Shown: piece by piece, positions 26,376-35,740 of the stretch | Numbering within the stretch: the stretch's first letter is position 1 | Layout: each line of letters opens with the position of its first letter | Assembly (NCBI GenBank): GCA_900542155.1 | Contig: UQMD01000008.1 | Span: 23,896 to 87,895, forward strand | DNA from: an uncultured Collinsella sp. | Lineage (GTDB): Bacteria > Actinomycetota > Coriobacteriia > Coriobacteriales > Coriobacteriaceae | Length of the DNA: 64,000 nt | Direction of reading: 5' to 3' | Translations under genes and position numbers: made by a program | Notes under the pieces: model-generated | Databases searched by the model: none | The model's input: only the letters and a program-made list of their open reading frames with translations | What the model was told of the DNA's origin: nothing

Positions 26376-26413
26376 AAAAAGAATGGGCCTCGTGACTCAA
26401 GATCGCGAGGCCC
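26376..26413 (-). terminator. Intrinsic terminator of the NlpC/P60 gene
   Basis: On the minus strand CGGGCCTCG-type arms (26406-26413 with 26385-26392) form a GC-rich stem followed by ATTCTTTTT. Confidence 0.8.
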
Positions 26414-26437
26414 ACGTTCGTTCGCTGTAGCAATAAA

Positions 26438-27544
26438 TTAGTAGCGTACGAAGATGTAGTTGTTGTTCATACCGGCTGCGACGGAGCTGATGATAACGCC
26501 CGTTTTGTAGTCGGAAGCATGGATCATCTGGCCATTACCGATATAGATGCCGGTATGGTAGGAGTTAACCACAACATCGCCGGGTTGCGGATCGGACACA
26601 CGGGTCCAACCCATGAAAGTGCCGGTGGTGCCCAGACGGCAGTAGCGGCCCGTGAGGCAATAGCTTACAAAGCCGGAGCAGTCAAAGCTGTTCGGTCCAA
26701 TGCCGCCCCAAGAGTAAGCGTATCCGAGCTTGCTGTAGGCGCGCGAAACAACGGTACCACCGTCAACGGACTGGCTCGGTGCGGAAGGCGTCGGAGCCGG
26801 AGCGGGCGTCGAGGGCTGCGGCGTAGGAGCAGGAGTGGGCGTCGAAGGCTGCGGCGCGGGAGCAGGAGTGGGCGCGGGAGTGTTCTCGGTCGTACCGGCG
26901 GTATCGTTGCTCACCGTGGCCTTTTCGGCGGTGCTGGCATTAATGCCAGCCTGCAGCGCAGCGTTGGCCTCGGCCTCGGCAGCAAGCTCGGCCTGCAGCT
27001 GAGAATCCAGAGAGTTCACGACACTCTGGGCCTCAGCTTGCTGGGCATTGAGCTCGTCGACCTTCTTCTGCGTCGCGGCGACGTTCTTCTCCTGCTCGGT
27101 TTGCTTATCGGTGAGCTGCTGCTTAAGGTCCTTGACCTCCTGAATGGTCTGGGCCTGCTTGTCGGACACCTTGCCGTAGTAGAAGAGACGGTTGAGCATG
27201 TCGCCCAGATCGTCGACGCCCGTCAGGACCTGAAGGAGACTCAGGCCGCCGGTCTTGTACTCACCGGCAACGTAGTTAGAGAGCTTTGCCTGACCTTCGG
27301 AAATCTCTTGCTGCTTTTGCGTGATCTCGCCTGCAGTCTGATCAAGCTCCTGCGTCTGTGCGGAGAGTTCTTCATGAATTTGCTGGGTTTGGGTGCCAAT
27401 CTGCTCGAGCTTGGTACGGGCAGCGGCAAGGTCGGATGCGGTATCGGCGTAGGCCGGAGCCACGAGGCCCAGGCCCAAAACACAAGCGAGGGTTGCAGTA
27501 GCAGCGCAGCGTGCCATGTTTCTGTGCGTGTTTGCTGTGCGCAT
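26438..27544 (-). CDS. Secreted NlpC/P60 cell-wall peptidase with coiled coil
   Basis: This 368-aa protein has a signal peptide (residues ~1-33, ending APAYA), a long coiled coil (~35-195) like CwlO/PcsB-type hydrolases, a repetitive Pro/Ala/Thr/Gln linker (~215-260) and a C-terminal NlpC/P60 domain. The catalytic Cys lies in DCSGFVSYC and the His in YHTGIYIGNG. It would cut peptidoglycan stem peptides during growth or separation. RBS GGAAAGGAAG precedes the ATG, and a terminator follows. Confidence 0.92.
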   Translation of the reverse strand: MRTANTHRNMARCAATATLACVLGLGLVAPAYADTASDLAAARTKLEQIGTQTQQIHEELSAQTQELDQTAGEITQKQQEISEGQAKLSNYVAGEYKTGGLSLLQVLTGVDDLGDMLNRLFYYGKVSDKQAQTIQEVKDLKQQLTDKQTEQEKNVAATQKKVDELNAQQAEAQSVVNSLDSQLQAELAAEAEANAALQAGINASTAEKATVSNDTAGTTENTPAPTPAPAPQPSTPTPAPTPQPSTPAPAPTPSAPSQSVDGGTVVSRAYSKLGYAYSWGGIGPNSFDCSGFVSYCLTGRYCRLGTTGTFMGWTRVSDPQPGDVVVNSYHTGIYIGNGQMIHASDYKTGVIISSVAAGMNNNYIFVRY

Positions 27545-27576
27545 GTAGCTTCCTTTCCGGTATCTAAGGGTAGCGG

Positions 27577-28107
27577 CTAGTCCACCGTTACCAGGCTAAA
27601 GAGTTCAACGTCCTCGTTAGAAGGCGTGAGCTTCTTGCGCGGGTTGAGAAACGCAAGCTCAAGGATACAACCGTAGCCCACAAGCTTTGCGCCCATATCT
27701 CGCACCAGTTTACCTGTTGCCTCGACGGTTCCGCCCGTCGCGACCAAGTCGTCCAGAATCAACACGGTATCTTTAGAGCTGATGGCATCGGCGTGGATCT
27801 CGATAGAATCAGTTCCATACTCGAGCTCGTAGCTCTCGCTTACCGTCTTGCGCGGTAGTTTACCCGGCTTACGTGCGGGAACAAAGCCGGCACCCAGGGC
27901 GACGGCCACGGGCACACCGACCATAAAGCCGCGGGCCTCGGGTCCTACGACCTTGGTAATGCCCATGTCGGCAAAATGCTCGGCAAGGGCATCCACCATG
28001 GCCTTCAGGGCCTCGGGATCGCCAAAGAGCGGCGTGATGTCCTTAAAGACGACTCCGGGCTCGGGATAGTCGGGGATATCGACGATTTGAGATTCGAAGT
28101 CGTACAT
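27577..28107 (-). CDS. apt: Adenine phosphoribosyltransferase
   Basis: This 176-aa purine-salvage enzyme converts adenine and PRPP to AMP. The PRPP-binding motif is VLILDDLVATGGT, and the N terminus has the Apt-specific IPDYPEPGVVFKDITPL. It is of normal length, with GAAAGG before the ATG, and lies 35 bp downstream of the MerR gene. Confidence 0.95.
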   Translation of the reverse strand: MYDFESQIVDIPDYPEPGVVFKDITPLFGDPEALKAMVDALAEHFADMGITKVVGPEARGFMVGVPVAVALGAGFVPARKPGKLPRKTVSESYELEYGTDSIEIHADAISSKDTVLILDDLVATGGTVEATGKLVRDMGAKLVGYGCILELAFLNPRKKLTPSNEDVELFSLVTVD

Positions 28108-28142
28108 GGGTGACCTTTCATGGATTGCCGGGTGAACGGCGG

Positions 28143-29027
28143 TTATTTGCCCGTGTTAGCAGACGAGCTATGCGAGGGGACGACGACCTTGGACGGCTGC
28201 ACGAGCGACTCGTCGTGCGCGGTAACCGCGGGGACGCTTGCCCCATCGCTTTTAGCCTTGGTGGATTCGGAACGCGCGATCTCCTCATCGAGGGCATCGA
28301 TGTCAGCGTCCTCGACCACGGCGTTGAGCGACTCAAAGACACGGTTCTTAAGGAGCGCGGTGTGCACACCCTCGGTGAGGTCGTGCAGCTTCTTAAAAGC
28401 ACGCTCGAGCTTGGCGTCGCGCTCGTCATCGGAAGTATCCATGCCGAGCATGCTCACGAGAACCTGCTCAAACATCGAAGACTCGCGGTTTGCCGACGAT
28501 ACGTACTGACGCAGATTGCGCGGCTCAATGTGGAAGCGCGACAGCTCCGAGCAGTAACGGATAATCGGGAAATCTCGGCCATCGACGAGCTCACGGTTCT
28601 GCGGGCTCTTGATGATGCGGATAAGATCGTTCTCGGCAAGGGAGCGGATAAACGAAATCTCAACACCGAGCATGTCGGGAATGGTCTCGATGGGATGCAG
28701 CTTTTGCTTGGTCTCCTTGGGCTCCGTCTTAAGCGGAACATCGGACAGAAGACCCACCTCGTAAGCCAACGTGGACAGGTCCGTTGCGTTTTCCAAGCGC
28801 TGCTTAATGACGTTGAGCGGCATGTAACGGGTCTTCTGCAGGTGCAGGATAACCTCGAGACGGTCAACGTCTTCCTTGGAGTACTGGCGATACCCCTTAG
28901 GCGTACGATGAGGGGTGATGAGCCCCTCATCTTCTAGAAATCTAATTTTTGAGTTCGATAGATCGGGGTATGCGCCTCGAAGAAGGTTGACGACTTGGCC
29001 GATACTCAGATAGTTGCGTTCGGCCAT
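28143..29027 (-). CDS. MerR-family regulator, FtsR/Rv1828-like
   Basis: This 294-aa protein has an N-terminal MerR winged helix (LSIGQVVNLL...KIRFLEDEGLI...GYRQYSKEDVDRLE). It lies 3 bp after a GarA-like FHA gene. This FHA-MerR pair is conserved in actinobacteria (Rv1827-Rv1828; odhI-ftsR in Corynebacterium), where FtsR activates ftsZ. Function is inferred from this order and the domain. The C-terminal ~150 residues are unrecognised, and the protein ends in a Ser-rich tail. Confidence 0.8.
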   Translation of the reverse strand: MAERNYLSIGQVVNLLRGAYPDLSNSKIRFLEDEGLITPHRTPKGYRQYSKEDVDRLEVILHLQKTRYMPLNVIKQRLENATDLSTLAYEVGLLSDVPLKTEPKETKQKLHPIETIPDMLGVEISFIRSLAENDLIRIIKSPQNRELVDGRDFPIIRYCSELSRFHIEPRNLRQYVSSANRESSMFEQVLVSMLGMDTSDDERDAKLERAFKKLHDLTEGVHTALLKNRVFESLNAVVEDADIDALDEEIARSESTKAKSDGASVPAVTAHDESLVQPSKVVVPSHSSSANTGK

Positions 29028-29030
29028 TAC

Positions 29031-29465
29031 CTACTCACCGGTTTCGATGCGCTCCGGCGTGCTCTCGTGGTAGATGAGCGTGAACGTACCGATCTGAACG
29101 GAAGAGCCGTCATGCAGCGGAGCACCGTTGACGATGGCGCCGTCGACCCAGGTGCCGTTGAGCGAGCCCAGATCCTCAATACGGGCGCCCAGGCCCTCGC
29201 GAATAATGCGTGCGTGGCTGCGCGAGACGGTCATGTCGTTGAGGAAGATGCCGTTCGCGGGATCGCGGCCGATGGTGGTCACGTCGTCCTCGAGCTCAAA
29301 GGCAGCTCCGGTCTGCGGGCCCTTGACGATGGACAGAACCGGAGCGGTGATGCGCACGTTGGCCATGAGGTCGGGAACGGTGACATCGCTCGAAGGAACA
29401 CGGAAAACGCAGGTAGCGTCCGCAGTCTTATCGTTCTGAGGCATATTGTTAACCTTGTTGTCCAT
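29031..29465 (-). CDS. FHA-domain protein, GarA/OdhI-like
   Basis: This 144-aa protein has one FHA domain (residues ~45-135) with the phosphothreonine-binding signature GRDPAN, VSRSHARI and GSLNGTWVDG. The N-terminal tail contains DATCVFR, which aligns with ETTSVFR of GarA; the threonine corresponds to the second phospho-Thr of that switch. In Mycobacterium and Corynebacterium the phosphorylated tail folds onto the FHA domain and stops inhibition of 2-oxoglutarate metabolism. That the switch works here is inference. The neighbours (MerR, CDP-alcohol transferase) match the actinobacterial order. Confidence 0.85.
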   Translation of the reverse strand: MDNKVNNMPQNDKTADATCVFRVPSSDVTVPDLMANVRITAPVLSIVKGPQTGAAFELEDDVTTIGRDPANGIFLNDMTVSRSHARIIREGLGARIEDLGSLNGTWVDGAIVNGAPLHDGSSVQIGTFTLIYHESTPERIETGE

Positions 29466-29530
29466 GACAACCCCTATCTAACGCGGCTACGCCGCAAAAA
29501 ATGTACCGTACGTAATCATACCCCAATGAA

Positions 29531-30235
29531 TCAGTCTTCGATTTCGGGGTTAAGAAAGTCGGTGTCTTCGTCCTCGGGATGCGCGATGGCCTGTTTAATG
29601 GCCGCCCCTCCCTTAACGGAATAGATGATGGCGGTGAGCATGGAGAAGATGACGCCGCCGTACACAAAGAAGATGCCGAGGGGCACCGAGCTGCCGTTGA
29701 GGCCCGGGAATGCTGTGAACGTGGCGGGCAGCAGATGCCAGCCGTCGATGACGGGGAACCCAAGCAGCATGAGCGAGAATCCGGTCATAAGCAGCGCCGT
29801 GGCAATCTTGCCGGGAAAGACGACGTCGATGGGGCGCCGGTGGTAGTGGCGCACGATGAGCGTGCCAATGCCCAGGTAGATATCGCGGCCGATAATGAGC
29901 ACGCAGACCCAGATGGGAAGCTCGCCACGGACCACGAGCCCCAGCACGCCGGTAAACAGCAGCGCGCGGTCGCAGATGGGGTCCATAACCTTGCCGAGCC
30001 ACGAGACCGTTTTGGTCATGCGGGCAATCTGCCCGTCCATCCAGTCGGTGGAAGCCGCGATGGCATAAATGACAATGGCGACGACACGGTTGTTGTCCGT
30101 CACAAACAGGTACAGAAAAACGAGCGTGAGGATCAGGCGCGTAAAGGTGATGAAATTGGAGATCGTAAAGATCTTATTCGACGGGTAATCGGAAGTGCCG
30201 ATAAGCTCCTTTTTGATCTTCTTCTTGATGCCCAC
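29531..30235 (-). CDS. CDP-alcohol phosphatidyltransferase (second PgsA-like)
   Basis: This 234-aa membrane enzyme has the family signature DWMDGQIAR...GKVMDPICDR. It is longer at its C terminus than PgsA at 8651 and differs in sequence, so a distinct phospholipid head group (cardiolipin- or PI-like) is possible. The start is GTG at 30235 behind GGGGGAG; the frame is open 30 codons further upstream. It precedes the FHA/MerR pair as pgsA2 does in Mycobacterium. Confidence 0.82.
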   Translation of the reverse strand: MGIKKKIKKELIGTSDYPSNKIFTISNFITFTRLILTLVFLYLFVTDNNRVVAIVIYAIAASTDWMDGQIARMTKTVSWLGKVMDPICDRALLFTGVLGLVVRGELPIWVCVLIIGRDIYLGIGTLIVRHYHRRPIDVVFPGKIATALLMTGFSLMLLGFPVIDGWHLLPATFTAFPGLNGSSVPLGIFFVYGGVIFSMLTAIIYSVKGGAAIKQAIAHPEDEDTDFLNPEIED

Positions 30236-30631
30236 AGGACTCCCCCGCTGGTAAACGACAAAACTTTCGATACTATACCCGTTCTGGCGATGTCTATCCA
30301 GCGTAAGCATAGAGAGTCCAGACATATGGAGGGTGCTTCTGGGTTATGCGGGATTCTGCATTTGTGTACATCAGCCTCCAAATATGACATTTTTCGGCAT
30401 CTTTGATGGCTTATGTACACGTTTTGATTCGGTGATTACATCGATCGGGAAAGTTGTTGCTTTAAGCAAATTAATCATGATGTGCGGGTCGAGAAGGGCT
30501 AGCGCCAAAAGAACCCAACGGCCGTTACGGCTTCGTTAGAAACGCGCCCCACCATGGATGGTGAACCCGAAAGGTAAGGCGCGCGGGCACGGTGGCTCGG
30601 CCCGCGCGCCCGGAAGAGAAAGGATAAACCC
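30236..30631. other. Intergenic region at the edge of the GC-rich insert
   Basis: No gene is seen. The first ~240 bp are AT-rich. From ~30540 GC content rises sharply, and GGCGCGCGGGC (30578-30588) pairs exactly with 30600-30610. That 11-bp hairpin ends 21 bp before the ABC ATPase start and could act in the leader. Confidence 0.6.
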
Positions 30632-31356
<725 letters not shown>

Positions 31357-31360
<4 letters not shown>

Positions 31361-32127
31361 CGGGCGAGAAAGGCTGCCTGCTCGCGGGCCTGCGCGCCGA
31401 GGCCCTGAAGTCGCGCCACGCGGCACCGGTTCGCCTGGCCGTGCTCATGGCGCTGCCGATGCCGCTGCTCGGCGCGATGCCCTACCGGGGTGTGCAGATA
31501 TTCAGCGCGTGGAACTACTGGTACGCGCTCTTCCTGCCCGTGTCTCTCTCGCTCGTGGTGGCGTGCGTCGCGCGGGCGGACGCTCGCACGCGGATGCGGG
31601 GGCTTCTGGGCCTGGGCTTCCCGCTCGGGCGCGCCTGGTGGGCCAAGGCGCTCTGGTGCCTCGCGCTCTGCACGCTCTCGAACCTCGTGGTCTTTGGCAT
31701 CTACCTCGCGGGATCGGCGTTCTCCTCGCAGGGCCTCACGGCCGCGGGCACGCTCACGATGCTCCTCTGCGCGCTCGTCAACACAGTGACCGCGGCGTGG
31801 ATGATCCCCGCAGGGCTCTTCCTCACGGCGCGGCTCGGCATGCTCGCGGGCATCTTCTGCCCGCTCGCCGCGCAGCTCGTGGGTGGGTTCGCCTGGTCGT
31901 TGGTGCCGCTGCCGCAGCTCTTTCCGCCGTCGGCGAGCATGGTCATCCCCACGAGCTTCATCCCCGTGCTGCCGAGCGGCGAGCCACTCGCGGCGGACAT
32001 GGCGCTCGGCGGGGCGCTCGCGGCGGATGGCATGCTCACGCTGGCGGGCCTTGCGGTCTGCGCGCTCGCGTTCGTCGCGCTCGCGGCGGCAGGCGCGGCC
32101 TGGTTCGCGCGCTCCGAGGAGAGGTGA
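31357..32127 (+). CDS. Lantibiotic-immunity ABC permease (LanE/MutE-like)
   Basis: This 256-aa protein has six predicted membrane helices and the family N terminus (LRAEALKSRHAAPVRL...MPLL). It starts in the ATPase stop and overlaps the next permease by one base (TGATG). With the ATPase and the broken permease downstream it makes a LanFEG-type set that would protect the membrane from lantibiotics. No biosynthetic lanthipeptide gene is visible, so this looks like a stand-alone resistance locus. Confidence 0.75.
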
Positions 32128-32515
32128 TGGCCGTGACGCGACTCTCCGACCCGACGCCGCGCATGACTCTCTCGCGGGCCCTGCTCTCCGAGGCCCTGCG
32201 TCTGGCGCGCTCCCCGCTCGCGGCGGTGCACCTCGTCTGCGGCCTGGCAGCCGGTCTTGCCTGCGGCGAGTACTTCTCCGTAGCCCGATGGGACCCGGCG
32301 CTGGGCGCGGACGCCTACGTCCAGTTCCTTGGCGCCCTCATGCCGCTCATGTCCGCCATCGTCTGCGGGCTCGCCGTGGACGAGGAGCGCGCTGCCGGGC
32401 GCCTCGCCAACCTCATGGCGGTCCCCTCGCGCGGGCGCGCCGTCGCGGCGAAGCTGCTCGCCCTTGCGGCGCTCGGCGCCGCCGCGCTGGCCGTGGCGCT
32501 CGGCGTGTTCGGGGC
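32127..32515 (+). pseudogene. Second permease (LanG/MutG-like), 3' end lost to IS3
   Basis: About 130 codons remain (start MAVTRLSDPTPRM), including the first three hydrophobic segments (HLVCGLAAGLACG, LMPLMSAIVCGLAV, LLALAALGAAALAVALG). At 32516 the reading frame enters the IS terminal repeat and stops inside it at 32708. A complete LanG is ~240 aa, so roughly half is missing and is not found on the other side of the IS. Confidence 0.8.
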
Positions 32516-32599
32516 TGACCTGTATCGTCTTTTCGGACACGCGTTCAAGAGGAACCTATTTTCCCCTAGAATGCAGGGCAACAGACGAAAGGACGAGCC

Positions 32600-32884
32600 A
32601 TGGCAAACCAGCCGGCGAAATACACCGACGAGTTCAGGCGCGAGACGGCCGACTACATCATCTCGACGGGCAGGCCCATCACCGAGTGCTGCGCCGAGCT
32701 CGGGCTGAATTCCAAGACGGTGAACAAGTGGGTGCAGAACCGCAGGCGCGAGCTTTCCGGCGAGCCCGACCCCAAGGCCGAGGACCGCGAGCTGCGCGAG
32801 GCCAGGAGGCGCATACGCGAGCTCGAGATGGAGAACGCCTTCTTGAAAAAAGCCGCGGCCTTCTTCGCCAAAGAGCAGGGGTAG
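32600..32884 (+). CDS. IS3 transposase OrfA (HTH)
   Basis: This 94-aa protein has a helix-turn-helix (KYTDEFRRETADYI...NSKTVNKWVQNRR) followed by a leucine-zipper-like helix (LREARRRIRELEMENAFLK). A6G at 32846-32852 near the end is a plausible slip site for the -1 frameshift that makes the OrfAB transposase in IS3 elements. Confidence 0.88.
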   Translation: MANQPAKYTDEFRRETADYIISTGRPITECCAELGLNSKTVNKWVQNRRRELSGEPDPKAEDRELREARRRIRELEMENAFLKKAAAFFAKEQG

Positions 32885-32901
32885 CCGCGCGCTACCGGCT
32901 G

Positions 32902-33780
32902 ATGCTGGCGGAGAAGGCCGAATACCCAATCACGCTCATGGCGAGGATCCTTTGCGTGAGCAGGTCGGGCTTCTACTCGTGGCTTTCCAACGGCTGCCCC
33001 GAAGACGACTGGTCGGCCGAGCGCGAGGCCGTGAGGCGCGTCTGGCTGGAGTCGGACCGCAGGTTCGGCGCGAGGTTCGTGAAGTGCTTCCTGCCCGCCG
33101 AGTTCTCCGGATTGACCCTGTATCGGGTGCGCAAGCTGATGCGCGAGCTGGGCATACGCGGCTGCACGCCAAACCAGCGCAAGCGCACCACGATTCCCGA
33201 CCCCAAGGCCAAGCCCAGGCCCGACCTGGTGCGCCGCGACTTCACGAGCCCGGTCCCCACCTACAAGCTCGTGGGCGACATCACCTACCTGCGCACCGGC
33301 GAGGGCTGGCTGTACCTGGCGACCGTGATCGACCTGAACACGCGCATGGTGGTTGGATGGTCGCTGTCGAGCCGCATGACCGCCGACATCGCGGTGGCGG
33401 CGCTGGAATCCGCCAAATCGCGAGGATACGTGGCGGGCAACGCCATATTCCACACGGACCGCGGCGCGCAGTACACCAGCAGGCTTCTGGCCGAATGGGC
33501 GCGCGCCAACGACGTGCGACTTTCCTGCAGCCGCACGGGAAACTGCCACGACAACGCCGTCGCCGAGTCGTTCTTCGCCACGCTGAAAAACGAGATGTAC
33601 TACCGCAGGCGATTCGCCACCAGGGCCGAGGCCAGGCACGCAGTCGTCGAGTTCATCGAGGCGTACTACAACAGGCGGAGGCCGCATTCCTCGATAGGCT
33701 ACAGGGTGCCGGCCGAAGCCATGGCCGACTTCTTCGAGCGGCCCGATCCCAAGTCCGACGCGATGCCTATGGCAGCGTGA
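32902..33780 (+). CDS. IS3 transposase OrfB (DDE integrase)
   Basis: About 292 aa if read from the ATG at 32902; the frame is -1 relative to orfA and is open across the overlap, so an OrfAB fusion by frameshifting is expected. The DDE residues are seen in VGDITYLRT, FHTDRGAQYTS and NAVAESFFATLKNE; HTH_21 precedes them. It appears intact, so the IS may be active. Confidence 0.9.
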   Translation: MLAEKAEYPITLMARILCVSRSGFYSWLSNGCPEDDWSAEREAVRRVWLESDRRFGARFVKCFLPAEFSGLTLYRVRKLMRELGIRGCTPNQRKRTTIPDPKAKPRPDLVRRDFTSPVPTYKLVGDITYLRTGEGWLYLATVIDLNTRMVVGWSLSSRMTADIAVAALESAKSRGYVAGNAIFHTDRGAQYTSRLLAEWARANDVRLSCSRTGNCHDNAVAESFFATLKNEMYYRRRFATRAEARHAVVEFIEAYYNRRRPHSSIGYRVPAEAMADFFERPDPKSDAMPMAA

Positions 33781-33819
33781 TTCCTCTCAATTTCGTGTCC
33801 GAAATCTTGACACAGGTCA

Positions 33820-34976
33820 TTCTGATGACAGACCTCGAGGGCACGCGGCTCGAGGACGCGACGGAAATGGCCCGTACGGCACTCGCCGCGGATCCGGGCA
33901 CAGTGGAGATCAAGGGCGGGGGTTCGGGCCTCACCTACGCCGCGTTCCCACTCAAGGGCGGCGGTGCCTGCGCGCTCGTCAGCGAGTACCTGCCGCAGTG
34001 GGTCTCGCGCGACCTCGCCGGCCTGCTTCCCAACCCGCAGAACCTCATGCTCGTCGGCGCTGCGGCGGGAAGCGCGCTCGCGCTTGCGCTCGTGGCGCGC
34101 CGCGCGAGCCGCGTGATCTCGCGTAAGATGGCGCCGCTTGCGGAGGCGGCGGGGCGCGTCGGCGCGGGGGAGCTCGACTTCGCGGTCGGCAGTACTAACG
34201 TGCGCGAGGTGAACGACGTCCTCGCCGCGATGGACGCCATGCGGGCCTCCCTCGCCGAGTCGCTCGAGGCCCGCTGGGCCGCGGAGCGGGGGCAGCGCGA
34301 GCAGATGGCGTCGCTTGCCCACGACCTCAAGACGCCGCTCACCGTGCTGCGCGCCAACGCCGACTTCGTGGCGGAGGAGCTGGAAGACGAGAATGACGCC
34401 GACCTCTCGGCCGCCGCGCGCGACATAGCCGGCGGTGTCGAAAGGCTCGACGGCTACGTGCGCCTGCTCATCGAGGCCTCGCGCGGGTCCGGCGGGGCGG
34501 AGAGGGCCCCCATGCGGCCGGCCGAGCTCTGCGAGCAGGTTCTCGCCGAGGCCGCTCAGATCGCCCGGGCACGAGGCGTGGCGCTCGACGCGGCCACGGG
34601 CCCCGCTGTCGCGGGCGCGCCCGAGGCCCCGCTCGACCGAACCGCCCTGGCGCGAGCCGCCGCGAACCTCGTGGCCAACGCCGTCGAGCACGCACGCTCG
34701 CGCGTGGCTGTCTCCTGCGACGTCGCGGGAGGGCGCCTCGTCATCGAGGTCGCCGACGACGGACCGGGCTTTTCTCCCGCCGCCCTCGAACGCGGCTGCG
34801 AGCGCCTCTTCACAGACGACTCCTCCCGCTCCTCGCGTGACGGGGGCCGCCACTACGGGCTCGGCCTCCACGTCGCCTCCGAGGCCGCGAGCGCCCACGG
34901 GGGCTCCGTCTCGCTCGCCAACGGCCCCTCGGGCGGCGCGGTGGCCACCATCGCGGTCCCCCTGTGCGGGATCTGA
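33820..34976 (+). pseudogene. Sensor histidine kinase, 5' end lost at the IS
   Basis: The residual frame is open from the IS end; the first ATG is at 33825. Order: ~65 residues of an extracytoplasmic domain, membrane helix (LVGAAAGSALALALVA), HAMP-like linker, H box SLAHDLKTPLTVLR, N box NLVANAVEHA, G1 DDGPGF, G2 GLGLHVA. The kinase core is complete, but the first membrane helix and most of the sensor are missing, as is any response regulator. GC-rich like the transporter genes, it was probably the LanK of the same locus. Confidence 0.82.
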
Positions 34977-35007
34977 CGACTTCCTCGATGTATACCCCGA
35001 CTGCGAT

Positions 35008-35067
35008 ATGTCGCTCGCCGAGGCCGCGACGAGATGGTGTTGCGTCTGCCCCGTTTGGTGCTTCTAG
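35008..35067 (+). other. Very short Cys-rich reading frame after the kinase
   Basis: A 19-codon frame (MSLAEAATRWCCVCPVWCF) ends 20 bp before a strong terminator. Five of the residues are Cys. No ribosome site is visible before the ATG, although the frame continues upstream to the kinase stop. It may be meaningless or a relic of a peptide gene. Confidence 0.15.
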
Positions 35068-35086
35068 CTCATATTTGATCTGATGT

Positions 35087-35120
35087 AAGGCCCGTGCAAT
35101 CCTGCATGGGCCTTTCTTTT
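35087..35120 (+). terminator. Intrinsic terminator ending the lan-like locus
   Basis: AAGGCCCGTGCA (35087-35098) pairs with TGCATGGGCCTT (35103-35114) with one G-U pair, followed by TCTTTT. Confidence 0.88.
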
Positions 35121-35545
35121 GGCAATTACTCGACCGATTCGTGGCTTGATACACATATTATCGAGTTAAGGAGACATGAGGCCATACAGTGGCTCTCAGA
35201 GCGCCTGCCGCACTCCCCCGCCATTACCCCTGCGGCGTCCTCGCATAGAGTTCATCCTGCTTGGCGTTTCGTTGCAACAGCCCACTTGTCCACCGATCAA
35301 GTGAACTACTGGAATAAATACAGTGACACGCTTGTCCGTTATAGTCGCTATATCTGTGTTAATCGCCGCGATAAATACAGCCCATACTCGGCTGTATACC
35401 AGCTACGCGTATGTAGATTCATAACGCGTTAATAATTCGGCTCAAGCGCGTACAAAACGCGCAAGTAACCGCAAAAAGCGAGTATCGCGCAAGTAGATTA
35501 TTGACACCCTGTTGCTTACTGAAAATTAATCAATTGCCTAAAACA
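35121..35545. other. AT-rich intergenic region
   Basis: No convincing gene. The only notable structure is a hairpin, ATACAGCC (35375-35382) with GGCTGTAT (35390-35397). The return to lower GC content marks the right border of the GC-rich insert. Confidence 0.6.
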
Positions 35546-35574
35546 AAAAAGGTCAGGCACTATGTGCCTGACCT
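35545..35574 (-). terminator. Intrinsic terminator of tRNA-Pro
   Basis: On the minus strand AGGTCAGGCAC (35574-35564) pairs with GTGCCTGACCT (35560-35550) and is followed by TTTTTTGTTTT, directly after the tRNA. Confidence 0.9.
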
Positions 35575-35583
35575 GCAAACTTC

Positions 35584-35660
<77 letters not shown>

Positions 35661-35740
35661 AAGCTTTTGTTTGTTGCTCTGCTCTCGCTCGCAACAAGGA
35701 GTATATTAACCCGAAACTTTGGACTTGTGCAAGAACTTTT

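Larger units (their letters stand above)
32516..33819 (+). mobile_element. IS3-family insertion sequence, 1304 bp
   Basis: The imperfect terminal inverted repeats extend ~39 bp: TGACCTGTATCGTC...TTCGGACACG at 32516 and the inverse of TGACCTGTGTCAAG...TTCGGACACG ending at 33819. Inside are orfA (32600) and orfB (32902). Adjacent 3-4 bp (GGC left, TTC right) do not form a target duplication, and the flanks belong to different genes, so the flanking DNA was deleted or rearranged after insertion. Confidence 0.88.

Noticed and set aside
31509..32708. Long open frame of ~400 codons across lanE
   Set aside because: It is the shadow of lanE in another frame produced by high GC; only its part from 32127 (LanG-like) is real.
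32952..33819. Reading frame fused to the kinase through the IS
   Set aside because: It is an alternative frame of the IS3 orfB; the real kinase sequence starts only after the IS end.
32512..33823. Target-site duplication at the IS3 ends
   Set aside because: Bases next to the two ends do not match over 3-5 bp, so no duplication is claimed.
35094..35432. 112-codon frame after the terminator
   Set aside because: No ribosome site, no recognisable domain, and it overlaps a transcription terminator.
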